A stretch of 64,000 nt of DNA, from NCBI RefSeq assembly GCF_001083805.1, contig NZ_JXSK01000008.1:186001-250000 (forward strand). The letters run 5' to 3'. The stretch is from Photorhabdus luminescens subsp. luminescens (GTDB taxonomy: Bacteria; Pseudomonadota; Gammaproteobacteria; Enterobacterales; Enterobacteriaceae). The notes under the pieces were generated by a model. That model was not told the DNA's origin. It was given only the letters and a program-made list of their open reading frames with translations, and made no database searches. A program made the translations under genes and the position numbers. Numbering within the stretch: the first letter of the stretch is position 1; each line of letters opens with the position of its first letter. Below, piece by piece: positions 1-8,557 of the stretch.

Positions 1-306
1 CTTCCCAATGGCTTTCCCCTCGCTCTTCGCTCGCGCCATGATCTCGGCATAAGCTTCCGAAGCGGCCGCATCGAACGGCAAGATACGACCGGTAAATAAA
101 GGAACAACACTCCGCTCCAGGCTTCTATGCAGGGTATCTTTGCGCTTACCATTGGACAGCGCGGCAACCCCAAAGCGCAGCTCAGCCAAGCTGATCGCGG
201 ACAGGTAAAGCGTCTCGACATTTTGTGCATCTATCCAGGCAACCACAGCGGGGTAGCCGCTAAGCCGCAGCGGCTCGGAAACCACGTTCGTATCTAGCAG
301 TATCAT
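1..306 (-). CDS. PIN-domain ribonuclease toxin, FitB/VapC type (3' end outside window)
   Basis: The minus strand from 306 reads MILLDTNVVSEPLR and continues open to the window edge (102 codons). LDTNVVSE is the first acidic motif of the PIN ribonuclease fold, and ISLAELRFG carries the second conserved acidic residue. PIN toxins of this type cleave RNA when not bound by their antitoxin. The start codon overlaps the stop of the antitoxin gene (ATGA, 303-306), typical of vapBC/fitAB operons. The segment is visibly richer in G and C than what follows, which suggests acquisition by transfer. The C-terminal motifs lie outside the window, so activity cannot be judged. Confidence 0.85.
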   Translation of the reverse strand, partial: MILLDTNVVSEPLRLSGYPAVVAWIDAQNVETLYLSAISLAELRFGVAALSNGKRKDTLHRSLERSVVPLFTGRILPFDAAASEAYAEIMARAKSEGKAIGK

Positions 307-542
307 TCAAAACTCATCGGCTCGGCAGGTGTCTTATCACGCTCGATCTCAAGATCGACGCCCCCCGCCTCGCGGCCGATTTTTGCCAGCAAGGAACCCA
401 GCTTGATGCGCCCCGCCGGTTGTACGGCGTTTTCCAGAATAAACCGGATTTCAGCCTCAGCACTACGACCGTGTGTGGCTGCGCGTACCCGCAAAGCGCG
501 ATGCACTTCGTCCGGTACATTTCTGACAGTAATGGATGGCAT
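303..542 (-). CDS. FitA/StbC-like ribbon-helix-helix antitoxin
   Basis: This 79-residue protein starts MPSITVRNVPDEVHRAL, the usual beginning of FitA-like antitoxins: a ribbon-helix-helix DNA-binding domain (about residues 1-45) followed by a C-terminal tail that wraps the PIN toxin. The start at 542 is chosen because AGGA lies nine bases upstream and the homologous proteins begin here; an upstream in-frame ATG would add 12 residues without family support. The gene overlaps the toxin gene by four bases, so the two are probably translationally coupled. By analogy with FitAB, the pair would repress its own promoter. Base composition is GC-rich compared with the neighbouring island. Confidence 0.85.
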   Translation of the reverse strand: MPSITVRNVPDEVHRALRVRAATHGRSAEAEIRFILENAVQPAGRIKLGSLLAKIGREAGGVDLEIERDKTPAEPMSFE

Positions 543-830
543 AGATTCATTTCCTAATTTAGCATGCATTGCAATCAATATATGTTATTGCAATCATGAC
601 TGCAAGCATGTGGGATAGAAAGAGAATTAATTGCATTCAATCAAAGTCCATTAACCATTAGCAAAGAGTTGAAAAGAAATCAGTACGCAAAAGAATATTA
701 TTCGAATAACAGAGAATTAAGCGTTTTCTTGCCATCATTTTACGAAGCAAATCATAAAAAATAATGCAATAAAAAAATGGATAAAACGGTTAATGTGGTA
801 GGGTTTAAGTCCTGAAAAAAGCTTAATTAT

Positions 831-887
831 CGGAAAAAACATAAAGGAGTATCTTTATATCATCAAGCTATTTACTGACTGACTTAT
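831..887 (+). repeat. 57-base dispersed repeat, copy 1
   Basis: This stretch matches 39611-39667 at most positions, including ACATAAAGG and TCAAGCTATTTA. The core ATAAAGG-agta-TCTTTAT can fold as a small hairpin with a GGAA-like loop in the other copy. No gene follows directly here, because a degenerate ERIC begins at the end of the repeat. Confidence 0.5.
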
Positions 888-967
888 CCCCTCCATCTTT
901 CAAATTACTACTTTGTTGGTTGCTTTCACTTGCCACCATGCTGCAATTTAAAATTTAATTGGGCATA
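884..967 (-). repeat. Degenerate ERIC element with central deletion
   Basis: Both outer arms of the ERIC found at 59706-59833 are recognisable (CCATCTTTCAAATTACTACT on one side, CACTTGCCACCATGCTGCAA on the other). The central part is missing, leaving about 84 bp instead of 128. Its right end abuts an open reading stump. Confidence 0.6.
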
Positions 968-1170
968 GATGTGAACCCACATGTCATTTTGGTATAATAG
1001 ATTATAAGAAATACGATGAAGATTATATTAACTCACTTGATTCAGAAGTAAGAAACATGCTATATAATCATATATTGGAAAGAAAAAAATGGGATAAATC
1101 AGAATCTTACTATAATCTCCATCAAGATTTTATTAGGAAAGAATTTAATATAAACATATTGAGAAAATAA
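968..1170 (+). pseudogene. 3' stump of an unidentified gene
   Basis: One frame is open from the end of the degenerate ERIC to a TAA at 1168-1170. It encodes a peptide rich in charged and aromatic residues (…YKKYDEDYINSLDSE… to …FNINILRK). It has no start codon with a ribosome site and begins at the ERIC border, so it looks like the tail of a gene whose front was lost. The stop lies one base before the ATG of the dehydrogenase gene, which suggests the two once formed an operon. I do not recognise the family. Confidence 0.4.
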
Positions 1171-1171
1171 A

Positions 1172-2185
1172 ATGCAAAAAACAATAAAATGGGGCATTAT
1201 TGGTTGTGGTGACGTTACTGAAATAAAAAGCGGCCCTGCTTTTTATAAATTAGATAACTCTGAATTGGTTGCAGTAATGCGACGCAATGCTAATTTAGCA
1301 GAGGACTTCGCCAAGAGACATAATGTGCCTAAATGGTACTCTGACGCTAATTCACTTATTAATGACAAAGACATTGATGCAGTATATATTGCAACACCAC
1401 CCTCTACACATAAAGAATATACCATTTTAGCGGCCAAAGCAGGCAAAGCAATATATGTAGAAAAACCTATGGCATTAACATTTGAAGAATGTAATGAAAT
1501 GATAGCTACCTGCCAGGCTCAAAATGTCCCCTTATTTGTGGCTTATTATAGGAGAGCATTACCAAGATTTTTGAAGATCAAAGAATTAATTGAGTCCGGT
1601 GCTATAGGAACACCAAGAATTGTAAGTTGTATACTTTACAGAGAAATAGAGCAATGTTACCAAGATCCTCATCATTTACCTTGGGTTGTTAATCCAGAAG
1701 TTTCCGGTGGTGGGTTATTTGTTGATTTAGCATGCCATACTCTTGATATATTAGACTTTCTTTTAGGAAAGATTGTTTCTATCAAAGGACATGCAAATTC
1801 ACAAGGGAATGCTTATCCCGCGGAAGATTGTGTATCAATGTCATTTATGTTTGAAAATAATATTCAAGGTGTGGGTATATGGAATTTTGTATCGAACTCT
1901 AGAGGCGATAATGTTGAAATAATTGGTACTAAAGGAAAAATATCTTTCTCTACATTTGGAAATTCAGCCATTTCATATTATGACGAAAATAGTAAATTAC
2001 ACCAATTTAATATTGACAATCCAAAACATATAGAAATGCCGTTGATTAATACTATCATTAATGAATTGCAAGGAAAGGGGTTTTGCCCATCAACAGGAGA
2101 ATCAGGATCACGAACCAGTTGGGTAATAGACCAAGTATTAAAAGAGTATAGAATGAAGAATTATTTACAATATAAAAATGAATAA
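1172..2185 (+). CDS. Gfo/Idh/MocA-family NAD(P)-dependent oxidoreductase
   Basis: This 337-residue protein has an N-terminal Rossmann fold with the GIIGCGDVTE nucleotide loop (about residues 8-17) and the family signature EKPMALTFEEC (about 97-107), whose Lys binds cofactor and substrate. GGGLFVDLACHTLDIL (about 178-193) carries the catalytic Asp and His in the usual C-terminal alpha/beta domain. Length fits the family (330-350). Members oxidise or reduce sugars, inositols and related polyols; the substrate cannot be read from sequence. Nearby LacI regulator, kinase fragment and polyol-type permease suggest a carbohydrate role. No strong ribosome site is visible, and translation may be coupled to the truncated reading frame ending one base upstream. 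A fragment of a second copy lies at 8994-9111. Confidence 0.85.
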   Translation: MQKTIKWGIIGCGDVTEIKSGPAFYKLDNSELVAVMRRNANLAEDFAKRHNVPKWYSDANSLINDKDIDAVYIATPPSTHKEYTILAAKAGKAIYVEKPMALTFEECNEMIATCQAQNVPLFVAYYRRALPRFLKIKELIESGAIGTPRIVSCILYREIEQCYQDPHHLPWVVNPEVSGGGLFVDLACHTLDILDFLLGKIVSIKGHANSQGNAYPAEDCVSMSFMFENNIQGVGIWNFVSNSRGDNVEIIGTKGKISFSTFGNSAISYYDENSKLHQFNIDNPKHIEMPLINTIINELQGKGFCPSTGESGSRTSWVIDQVLKEYRMKNYLQYKNE

Positions 2186-2241
2186 ATCGGTTTTTATGGA
2201 AAAATAAAAACTAAATATATATGATCTCATTAAAAATATCG

Positions 2242-2283
2242 GAAGTTAATAAATGATCTTAAATCCTCTATTAACTTCTTTTT
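2242..2283 (+). terminator. Rho-independent terminator of the oxidoreductase gene
   Basis: The arms GAAGTTAATA (2242-2251) and TATTAACTTC (2269-2278) are perfectly complementary with a 17-base loop. They are followed by five T residues, 57 bases after the stop codon. Confidence 0.65.
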
Positions 2284-2368
2284 AATTAGTTTGAGAGAAC
2301 TTCCATTTAGTTATAATTTCGTCTCCAGTATTATCGGTAGTAACAGAAAAACCGTATATCCATCTAAG
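2282..2368 (-). pseudogene. C-terminal stump of an unidentified gene cut by ERIC
   Basis: On the minus strand the frame from the ERIC border to a stop at 2282 reads protein-like (RWIYGFSVTTDNTGDE then IITKWKFSQTN). The part upstream of 2368 in this frame is only translated ERIC sequence, so a full gene is not present. Family unknown. Confidence 0.3.
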
Positions 2369-2369
2369 A

Positions 2370-2498
2370 TATACCCTATGGATTTCAATGATGTATCGCG
2401 ACGGCAAGGGAGCGAATCCCCGGGAGCATAGATAACTATGTGACCGAGGTGAGTGAGTATAGCCAACAAAGAGGCAACTTGAAAGATGACGGGTATAT
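2370..2498 (+). repeat. ERIC element (129 bp)
   Basis: It begins TATACCCTATGGATTTC and ends GGGTATAT, with the central GAATCCCCGGGAGCATAG and the complementary GTGACCGAGGTGAG. It is nearly the same as the elements at 8866-8993 and, in reverse, 59706-59833. The long inverted symmetry can fold into one hairpin. The right flank (accattttagcggc) matches an internal piece of the dehydrogenase gene around 1430-1443. Confidence 0.85.
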
Positions 2499-2518
2499 AC
2501 CATTTTAGCGGCTAGAGC

Positions 2519-2537
2519 CTGTCTCTCGGTCACAAGT
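2519..2537 (-). repeat. IS50-like terminal inverted repeat
   Basis: CTGTCTCTCGGTCACAAGT differs at only a few central bases from the Tn5 outside end. It lies at the 3' side of the transposase relic, where the inside-end equivalent should be. Confidence 0.65.
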
Positions 2538-3903
2538 CTTGCTCGATAGAATGCGCCAGTTCATAACCTTCAAGGATGGCTTGTAATTTTAGCCATCCTT
2601 CCCACAACGTTTTGACTGATGCTCTACCATTTTGTTTGCGATTTTTCCAACCACCTAATTTTGCAAGATGTTCATAGGCCCATTTAGCGGTAGGTGGGGT
2701 TTCAGAAAGCGCGGTTTTGACACTTTTCAGCCAAAGCAGTTTCCACGCTTTTGATGACAATATTGTTTCACAGTTAATATCTTCAAGTTGCTCATTAACA
2801 AATTCTAACTGGAATATCCTTACCGCTAAGAAGGCATAAATTGTGGCTAATCTATCTAGATTGTTTTTGCTTTGAACTCTCAGTTTTTCTACATCAGTCC
2901 CCTCACTTTTCCAGATTTTATGATATTCCTCTATTAGCCAGCGTTTTTCGTAATAACCCATGATCGTAAGAGCATCTTCTTCATTATGGAGCGGTTCACT
3001 CGTTAAAATAGGCCAAATGAGCTTCTTATCCTCACTGCCTATTTCTGAGCAGCCGACATAGTAGAGAGGGAGCGCATTTCCCGTTTTATTGGGCGGGTTT
3101 TTAATGTTACAGGCGCATATTTTATATCAAGAGTCACGACTTTTGCCTTCCGTCCTCCTCTTTGAGCTACGCATATTTGTCGTTGCCCAGCACTCTTAAG
3201 CTCTGCGACAAATTGGTATAATTTGTTTGCTCCTTCAAGGATATGTCTACTCATCATTGAACGAACCACAAAACGTTGGTTATTTGATACTTTATAGGCT
3301 AAATAGCCATAAATATCTGCTTCACGATCACAGACAGAAACAACATTTGTCATTGCCTCACCTAAACGAGCAGTCATATTTCTAGATGCGCTTTCCCATT
3401 TATATCCTTCTTTATCTTCATAGGGTCGTTTAAGGCCATGACGACGAATGCCGCGAGTTTTTATATCTCTTGTCCACCATTGTTACTCTATCAGCCCAAC
3501 AAGGTCATTTTTATCTGGCGCATATAACAAAATGCTGTGGGCGAAAAATCCTCGCCAACGGTTACCTTGATTTACATGTCCTAATTCTTTCCGTATCGAA
3601 TGATGCTGATAGCTCAACGTTGTTGTGTCTTCCAAAGCAAGGAGTAATGGGTATTGCTCAATCTGATTTGCCGTTGCTGTAAATCCCGCCTCGGCAATAT
3701 CTTTCGAGGCAATATTATCATTGCGAATGAATCGATAAGCGCCTTCCATACTGGCTGGAGATAATGAAGATTTTACAACGGATTTACCGGGGTGTAGGGC
3801 TAACTCTGAAGCCATTTTGACTAATCTTGCGGCTCTTTCTTGGGTCACCGAGTTCAGCGTGACCAAACTGCGCTTTAGCCCATTCAACATTGCTTTTAAT
3901 CAT
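2530..3903 (-). pseudogene. IS50/Tn5-like transposase, broken by two frameshifts and a stop
   Basis: The true start is ATG at 3903 (MIKSNVEWAKAQFGHAEL) with GAGGA upstream. Near 3840 the frame shifts into ARLVKMASELALHPGKSV, a TAA stop interrupts at 3483-3485 just before QWWTRD, and a second frameshift near 3083 precedes the rest. All parts of a Tn5-type enzyme are present: the first catalytic Asp in LALEDTTTLSYQ, the second in VSVCDREADIYGYL, and the Glu in the YREK region YEKRWLIEEYHKIWK. A functional protein cannot be made without three corrections. The gene ends close to the terminal repeat, as in IS50. Confidence 0.85.
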
Positions 3904-3919
3904 CACAGAAATCCTCAAA

Positions 3920-4369
3920 TTAAACACTTTGAAGATCTGATTTATTGCAGTTAATCCACAGCATTTTGGTGATAGTCCATGTCGGAATTAACTTAAGTTG
4001 CCCTGTAATGTGGTAACACAGCTCGGAATATAACTTATCACATTCTTTGCGGGATCGCATATCCAACCAAGAAATGGCGGGGTGTATAGGCGTTTTGTTT
4101 TGATCCAATAAAATAAGTGTTTCAGCCTGTCCAGTTAGGACAATCTGGATGATATTTTCGTTATTTGCTCTTTTTCCAATTTCTGCCGTTTTATTGATCA
4201 TTTCTTTGATGCATATGAAGTATTGATCAACATCAAATTCAACAAGTTCACCGTCGCGGTTGCGGTTGCAGTTGACAGTTTCTGATAGTGTATTAAGTGG
4301 GGTCAGACTTTTGTCATATACAGAAACTTCGATATTAGTCGTCCCTAAATCAGTAGCTATGATATTCAT
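3920..4369 (-). pseudogene. FGGY-family carbohydrate kinase, N-terminal third only
   Basis: It begins MNIIATDLGTTNIEVSVYD, the phosphate-binding start of FGGY kinases such as xylulokinase. LTGQAETLILLD and ISWLDMRSRKECD follow in the usual order. Full-length members have about 490-520 residues; this one stops after about 149, where sequence runs into the IS relic. The ATP-binding second domain is absent, so it should be inactive. It lies four bases downstream of the LacI-type regulator and was probably cotranscribed with it. With the polyol-type permease this suggests a lost pathway phosphorylating a pentulose or similar ketose. Confidence 0.8.
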
Positions 4370-4373
4370 CAGG

Positions 4374-5426
4374 CTAACATCTCTTCTTTTCTAATAAATT
4401 ACGTACAGAGCCCCTGGCAACCAAAGTGGGCGCAGTAGAAAAAAAACGCGTTTCAGTGCGCCCATTTAATAACGTTGATTGCAAAATATTAATATGGTTT
4501 TCCGCCATTTTGTCTTTAGGCAAGTGTATGGTCGTCAGAGGCGGCATGGAGAAAGCAGAAATTGGGTTATCATCGAATCCAATCACACTGATATCGTCTG
4601 GTATTCTAAAATTATACTGTATAGCTGCTTTGTATACTCCGTAGGCCAAAATATCGTCAAAAGTTAACACCCCTGTTATAGGGACACTAAAGGTATTTTT
4701 GTCGTGATCCCATAATTCTTGAATAACCTGAAATCCGTTTGTAATAGATGAATGTGTTGTTTTTACCATATCCCTGTTGAACGGAATGCCATATTCGTTG
4801 TAAGCCCGTTCGATCCCTAATACAAACTCTCTGCTCGTAGGAAATGATAATGACTCTGTGATAACCAGACAGTTTCTATGTCCGTTTGACAGCATTTCCC
4901 TCGCGGCAAGGTAACCACCATGCGCATAATCAACATGAACATGGTGACAATTCATTGTTTCATAATGAACACCCTGAAGGGTGAGTCGGTTGGACATCTT
5001 TGATAACAGACGTAAATTATCGGAGTTCATAGATGTCGGCTCAAGAATAATAAAATCCACTTGTCTGGACAGAACGGTCAATATATTGGCACGCTCTGTA
5101 TTTTCATTGAACTGCGAATCAAAAATCATCGTGGTATATCCATGCTCCGCCATCTGAGTCAGGATCTTACAGAAAATGTAAGCCAGTACAGGGTTTTCGA
5201 TATCGCTGAAAATAACAGCAATAGTTTTGGTAGAATGGCTACGAAGCCCCTTTGCAAGTGAATTGGGCATATAACCCATCTCGTTTGCTTTGTTTAAAAC
5301 CAACCGTCGGGTTTCTTCTTTAATAGCAGGATCGTTGTTCAGTGCTTTCGAAACTGTTGAAAACGAAATATTTAATTCTTTGGCAATAGATTTAATCGTA
5401 ACAGGCTTGTTAGCGTTATGTGTCAT
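4374..5426 (-). CDS. LacI-family transcriptional regulator
   Basis: The 350-residue protein has an N-terminal LacI helix-turn-helix (VTIKSIAKELNISFSTVSKA, residues about 9-28) and the hinge helix PNSLAKGLR (about 55-63). A periplasmic-binding-protein-like sugar domain follows, ending near VIGFDDNPIS, the usual GFDD motif. Length is typical. AAGGA precedes the start by about ten bases. It sits directly upstream of the kinase fragment and faces away from the MFS transporter gene across 1.1 kb, so it probably controls this carbohydrate locus, with palindromes at 5504 and 6436 as candidate operators. Its effector is unknown. It appears intact, unlike its kinase partner. Confidence 0.9.
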   Translation of the reverse strand: MTHNANKPVTIKSIAKELNISFSTVSKALNNDPAIKEETRRLVLNKANEMGYMPNSLAKGLRSHSTKTIAVIFSDIENPVLAYIFCKILTQMAEHGYTTMIFDSQFNENTERANILTVLSRQVDFIILEPTSMNSDNLRLLSKMSNRLTLQGVHYETMNCHHVHVDYAHGGYLAAREMLSNGHRNCLVITESLSFPTSREFVLGIERAYNEYGIPFNRDMVKTTHSSITNGFQVIQELWDHDKNTFSVPITGVLTFDDILAYGVYKAAIQYNFRIPDDISVIGFDDNPISAFSMPPLTTIHLPKDKMAENHINILQSTLLNGRTETRFFSTAPTLVARGSVRNLLEKKRC

Positions 5427-5503
5427 TACTGGTATATCCTTTTCCTCTAATAAAGGAGGAATAACACAGATGTTGTTGATTGATTTGAGAGTAAAATATA
5501 TTT

Positions 5504-5513
5504 ACAACGTTGT
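5504..5513. promoter_or_regulatory. Candidate LacI-family operator (perfect palindrome)
   Basis: ACAACGTTGT is a perfect ten-base palindrome with the central CG typical of LacI-family operators. It lies about 80 bases upstream of the LacI-type gene, where autoregulation would be expected. Confidence 0.35.
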
Positions 5514-5759
5514 CAATTTCATCACTCTAATGCCTAGTTAACGTTCATTAAATGGTCAATATCTTTCTTTTTTGGTGAACAACTGTGTATGGTTTTAACA
5601 ATACTAGTATCTTTGCTGATTAAAAGTGAGAACAATTAGGTATATCTGCTTGCAATTGTTTTATGCACTGGCAATAAAAGAAAAACGGTTCTACAAGGAA
5701 ATGATCCGATAAGCTGATTTTGAGTATCGCCGTCATTTGGACAACTTGGAGAAATAATT

Positions 5760-5858
5760 GTGCTTAATTATAGAGAATTGTTAGCGCAAGAAAACCTGGA
5801 AATGCAGGCACGTGTTGAAAAGCGAATTGAACAGGCGAGAGAGTATAAAAAACGGTGA
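5760..5858 (+). CDS. Very short reading frame, possible antitoxin N-terminus relic
   Basis: A GTG at 5760 with GGAG nine bases upstream opens a 32-codon frame ending in TGA: VLNYRELLAQENLE, then MQARVEKRIEQAREYKKR. The helical charged pattern resembles the lead-in of some HigA-like antitoxins, but the helix-turn-helix that should follow is absent. It may be a relic or a random frame. Confidence 0.2.
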   Translation: MLNYRELLAQENLEMQARVEKRIEQAREYKKR

Positions 5859-6435
5859 GGCATTTATTCTGCAACAACTTCTTCATCAAGTGAGAAACTC
5901 ATTGAGGCTCGGGCATCTTTGCCTATATTGACGCCGGATAGATTGATAGATTTGAACAAGTCCAATATTCATCAAAATTAGTGTTGCAAAAACGAGGGTG
6001 ACCATAGATTTTGCACTTTCCGATTAAAGAGCACTCTGTTTGTTACTAACATTAATGCTGCTAAAAAATGGAATGCTATCACAAAAAGCAGATTTTGTTA
6101 TCAGACTGTAAACTTCCTGCTTGACTAATCATAACCTTTAATTTAAATCTTATAGTTATAACGTTTGAATTTCTGGAGATTGACTTTCATCATATAGAAT
6201 ATTTCCGATATAATGGTTAATTAGCCGGATAAAAATCTGGAAATTACACGTGAAAAGTCAGGAAACTGATACTTTTCAAAAACAGCAGTACCTATTTTTT
6301 TAACTTAAAAATTACAACGTTTGAAATTACTTTTATGATGAAAATATCGTGTTTGAACCTAATGTTGCCGGGGAATAATTTAACTGAACAGGCCAATCTG
6401 TTGTAGAAATGAGAATACACAATAGATTATAAAAA

Positions 6436-6453
6436 TTGCAAAGACGTTTGCAA
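6436..6453. promoter_or_regulatory. Candidate operator upstream of the MFS transporter
   Basis: TTGCAAA and TTTGCAA flank GACG, an 18-base inverted repeat about 90 bases before the transporter start. Size and central CG fit a LacI-family site, presumably for the regulator at 4374-5426. Binding is inferred only. Confidence 0.4.
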
Positions 6454-6541
6454 TATAACGTCTGTCTGATAGTAAAGTAAAACTAAACTAAGTATTTAAA
6501 AATTTTGAATGCTGAAAAAATATTTAATTGTAGGGTTTGAA

Positions 6542-7828
6542 ATGAAACAGAATACGAGTGGTTTTTTAGGACGAATAGGCATACCCAGCACATTATCATG
6601 GGGATATTTGGGTATTTTGGCCTTCATGATTGGTAATGGAATAGAAATAGGTTGGCTAAGCCCCTATCTGGTAGATAATGGATTAAGTATCCAGGACGTT
6701 TCCACACTATTTAGCATTTACGGCATAAGTGTCGCCATATCTTCTTGGTTTGCTGGCGTATTTTTTGAGGCATTTGGGGCTAAACGAACCATGCTATTAG
6801 GCACAATTTTTTGTGTTGTTGGCACTGTAGGTTTCGTCAGCCTGGGCTTAAAAGAAATGTCGTATCCACTTTTGTTGATGGCACAAGCCATTAAAGGTTT
6901 CGGATATCCGCTATTTGCTTACTCATTTTCAGTGTGGATTGCCTATAGAAGTCCTGTTGTCAAACTCAGTACAGCATATGGATGGTTTTATTTTGTTTTT
7001 TCAGGCGGAATGCAAGTATTAGCTACGTTTTATGCGAGTTGGGCAGTAGAAGAATTGGGTCATATTAATACGTTATGGACAACACTGATATTTATTATTG
7101 TTGGCGCTTTTTTTGCTCTGGTTCTCAATCACGATAACATTAAACCCCAAAGTAACAATAATACCCGTGAAAATATAAAGGAAGTTTTGAAGGGGATAAC
7201 TATTCTTAAGGAATATCCAAAACTATTTATTTCTTGTATCCTTCGAATCATAAATTCACTTTCTCAATACGCTTTTCCTGTTTATTTACCGGTATATATG
7301 ATTTCTCAGGGTTTTACTACAACTCAGTGGCTAAGCATTTGGGGAACCGCTTTTACGAGTAATATTCTATTTAATTTGGTCTGGGGTATAGTAGGAGACA
7401 AAATAGGTTATAAAAGAACGATTATTTGGTGTGGCGGGGTCCTGACTGGTGTTGCTTCATTGCTTCTGTTTTTTGCACCACAATTTGTTGGAACAAATTA
7501 CGCCATAGTACTCATATGTGGAATTTGCTGGGGAGCGGGTGTCGCAGGTTATATCCCGTTGGATGCGATGTCCGCTAATATGGTAGAAAAAGACAAAGGG
7601 GCTGTCATGTCAGTACTGAATTTAGGGACGGGTTTATCTGTAGTGATTGGCCCTGCCATTGTTGGTTTATTTATAAATAGCCTAGGAGCAAGTGGCGTCA
7701 CTTATATCGTTGCTACGCTTTATTTTGTCGGTGCTTTGATTACTAATTTTCTGGATGAACCTGAGAAGGTTTCTAAAGCCATTATTCAATCCGACGCTAT
7801 TACAATGAATAAGCTTCCAAACTCATAA
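6542..7828 (+). CDS. MFS transporter, polyol permease (RbtT/DalT/CsbX)-like
   Basis: The 428-residue protein has about 12 hydrophobic segments in two six-helix halves with a polar loop near residues 195-215, the major facilitator layout. The start MKQNTSGFLGRIGIPSTLSW, the acidic GNGIEIGWLSPYLV and the motif GDKIGYKRT after helix 8 resemble the ribitol/arabinitol permease group. That group imports sugar alcohols by proton symport at the inner membrane. The start at 6542 is preferred over an ATG 33 bases upstream because AGGG lies nine bases before it. It diverges from the LacI regulator and kinase fragment, so it was likely induced with them. Substrate assignment is by resemblance only. Confidence 0.8.
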   Translation: MKQNTSGFLGRIGIPSTLSWGYLGILAFMIGNGIEIGWLSPYLVDNGLSIQDVSTLFSIYGISVAISSWFAGVFFEAFGAKRTMLLGTIFCVVGTVGFVSLGLKEMSYPLLLMAQAIKGFGYPLFAYSFSVWIAYRSPVVKLSTAYGWFYFVFSGGMQVLATFYASWAVEELGHINTLWTTLIFIIVGAFFALVLNHDNIKPQSNNNTRENIKEVLKGITILKEYPKLFISCILRIINSLSQYAFPVYLPVYMISQGFTTTQWLSIWGTAFTSNILFNLVWGIVGDKIGYKRTIIWCGGVLTGVASLLLFFAPQFVGTNYAIVLICGICWGAGVAGYIPLDAMSANMVEKDKGAVMSVLNLGTGLSVVIGPAIVGLFINSLGASGVTYIVATLYFVGALITNFLDEPEKVSKAIIQSDAITMNKLPNS

Positions 7829-7863
7829 ATGCGTGTTTAATTGGTCACGTATTCAAATTGTAT

Positions 7864-8106
7864 ATGGTTCTGGATTGGCATCCAGCGAATATTATTGCTG
7901 AATTGCGTAAACGTGGCACAACACTTGCCGCATTATCACGGGAATCGGGACTAAGTTCATCAACACTATCAAATGCACTCGCTCGCCGATGGTCTAAGGG
8001 AGAAAAAATTATTGCGGACAAACTCGGAACACACCCTTCAGTTATTTGGCCCAGTAGATATTTTGATGAAAATGGAAATCCTATTAAGCGAAGTCTTTAT
8101 AAATAA
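7864..8106 (+). CDS. Nlp/Ner-like DNA-binding regulator
   Basis: This 80-residue protein reads MVLDWHPANIIAELRKRGTT and continues LAALSRESGLSSSTLSNAL, a helix-turn-helix. VIWPSRYFDENG near the end is the typical tail of Nlp/SfsB proteins related to the Mu phage Ner repressor. The start is set at ATG 7864 because relatives begin just before DWHP; a TTG six bases earlier is also in frame. Such genes are common lone regulators in enterobacteria, often of prophage origin. Its targets are unknown, and it is not obviously linked to the transporter upstream. Confidence 0.85.
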   Translation: MVLDWHPANIIAELRKRGTTLAALSRESGLSSSTLSNALARRWSKGEKIIADKLGTHPSVIWPSRYFDENGNPIKRSLYK

Positions 8107-8209
8107 TGGAATTATTATAATGATGAGCATTCTATCTATTTCTGATTCAAATTCAATATGATTATTCAGAGGTGAAAATATAGAAAAATATGTTTCATTA
8201 GAGCAATAT

Positions 8210-8431
8210 ATGTATAACTCAGATCTGGGAATTTCTTTATATGAGGCGATTCGTGAAAAAGCCGCTAAAGAATGTTCAGAATCATTGTTGAACCTTATTC
8301 CATCGGCCTGTGATATAAATGAAGAGGTTCATAGTGCTCTTGCCGCACATGATGAGAAAAAGAATATTGATGTTGTGAATAACCCAGAATTGACTAAAAA
8401 ATTTTCAAATATTTATTCGAAAGAATGGTAA
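8210..8431 (+). CDS. Small protein of unknown function
   Basis: This is a 73-codon frame (MYNSDLGISLYEAIREKAAK…) with predicted helices and acidic residues toward the end. The frame stays open for about 45 bases before the ATG without a better start, and no clear ribosome site is seen, so it could be the tail of a decayed gene. No family is recognised. It follows the Nlp-like gene by 100 bases on the same strand. Confidence 0.35.
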   Translation: MYNSDLGISLYEAIREKAAKECSESLLNLIPSACDINEEVHSALAAHDEKKNIDVVNNPELTKKFSNIYSKEW

Positions 8432-8557
8432 ATATAATTTAAGCATTACCTTTGTACCTTTATTTATATGTTTTGATTAAGGCAGGTAGCGCTTTTTTAA
8501 GCTGTTCTTCGTACATATCAGTTTAAGAGCTGTCCTAAGTAACTGATCCTAATTGTG

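Larger units (their letters stand above)
543..1171. other. AT-rich stretch with repeats and a gene stump
   Basis: No intact gene is seen here. It holds a 57-base repeat shared with 39611-39667, an internally deleted ERIC element, and the 3' stump of a lost gene, each listed separately. Confidence 0.6.
2519..3935 (-). mobile_element. Degenerate IS4-family element, IS50/Tn5 group
   Basis: The transposase relic covers most of the element. A Tn5-like 19-base end, CTGTCTCTCGGTCACAAGT, lies at 2519-2537 and closely resembles the Tn5 end sequences. No matching end was found on the other side. Only about 30 bases separate the transposase start (3903) from kinase coding sequence, so that end and part of the kinase seem to have been deleted together. 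The right boundary is therefore approximate. The expected nine-base target duplication was not found. Confidence 0.7.
5427..6541. other. Long intergenic region between regulator and transporter
   Basis: This 1.1 kb AT-rich stretch has no full gene. It contains two palindromic operator candidates, several AACGTTTG-like words (near 6160 and 6316), and one short reading frame at 5760-5858. The length and the scraps suggest loss of one or more genes, perhaps the dehydrogenase of the pathway. Confidence 0.5.

Noticed and set aside
2369-2533. Frame across the ERIC at 2370-2498 on the minus strand
   Set aside because: Most of it is translated ERIC; only the last about 29 codons beyond the ERIC look coding.
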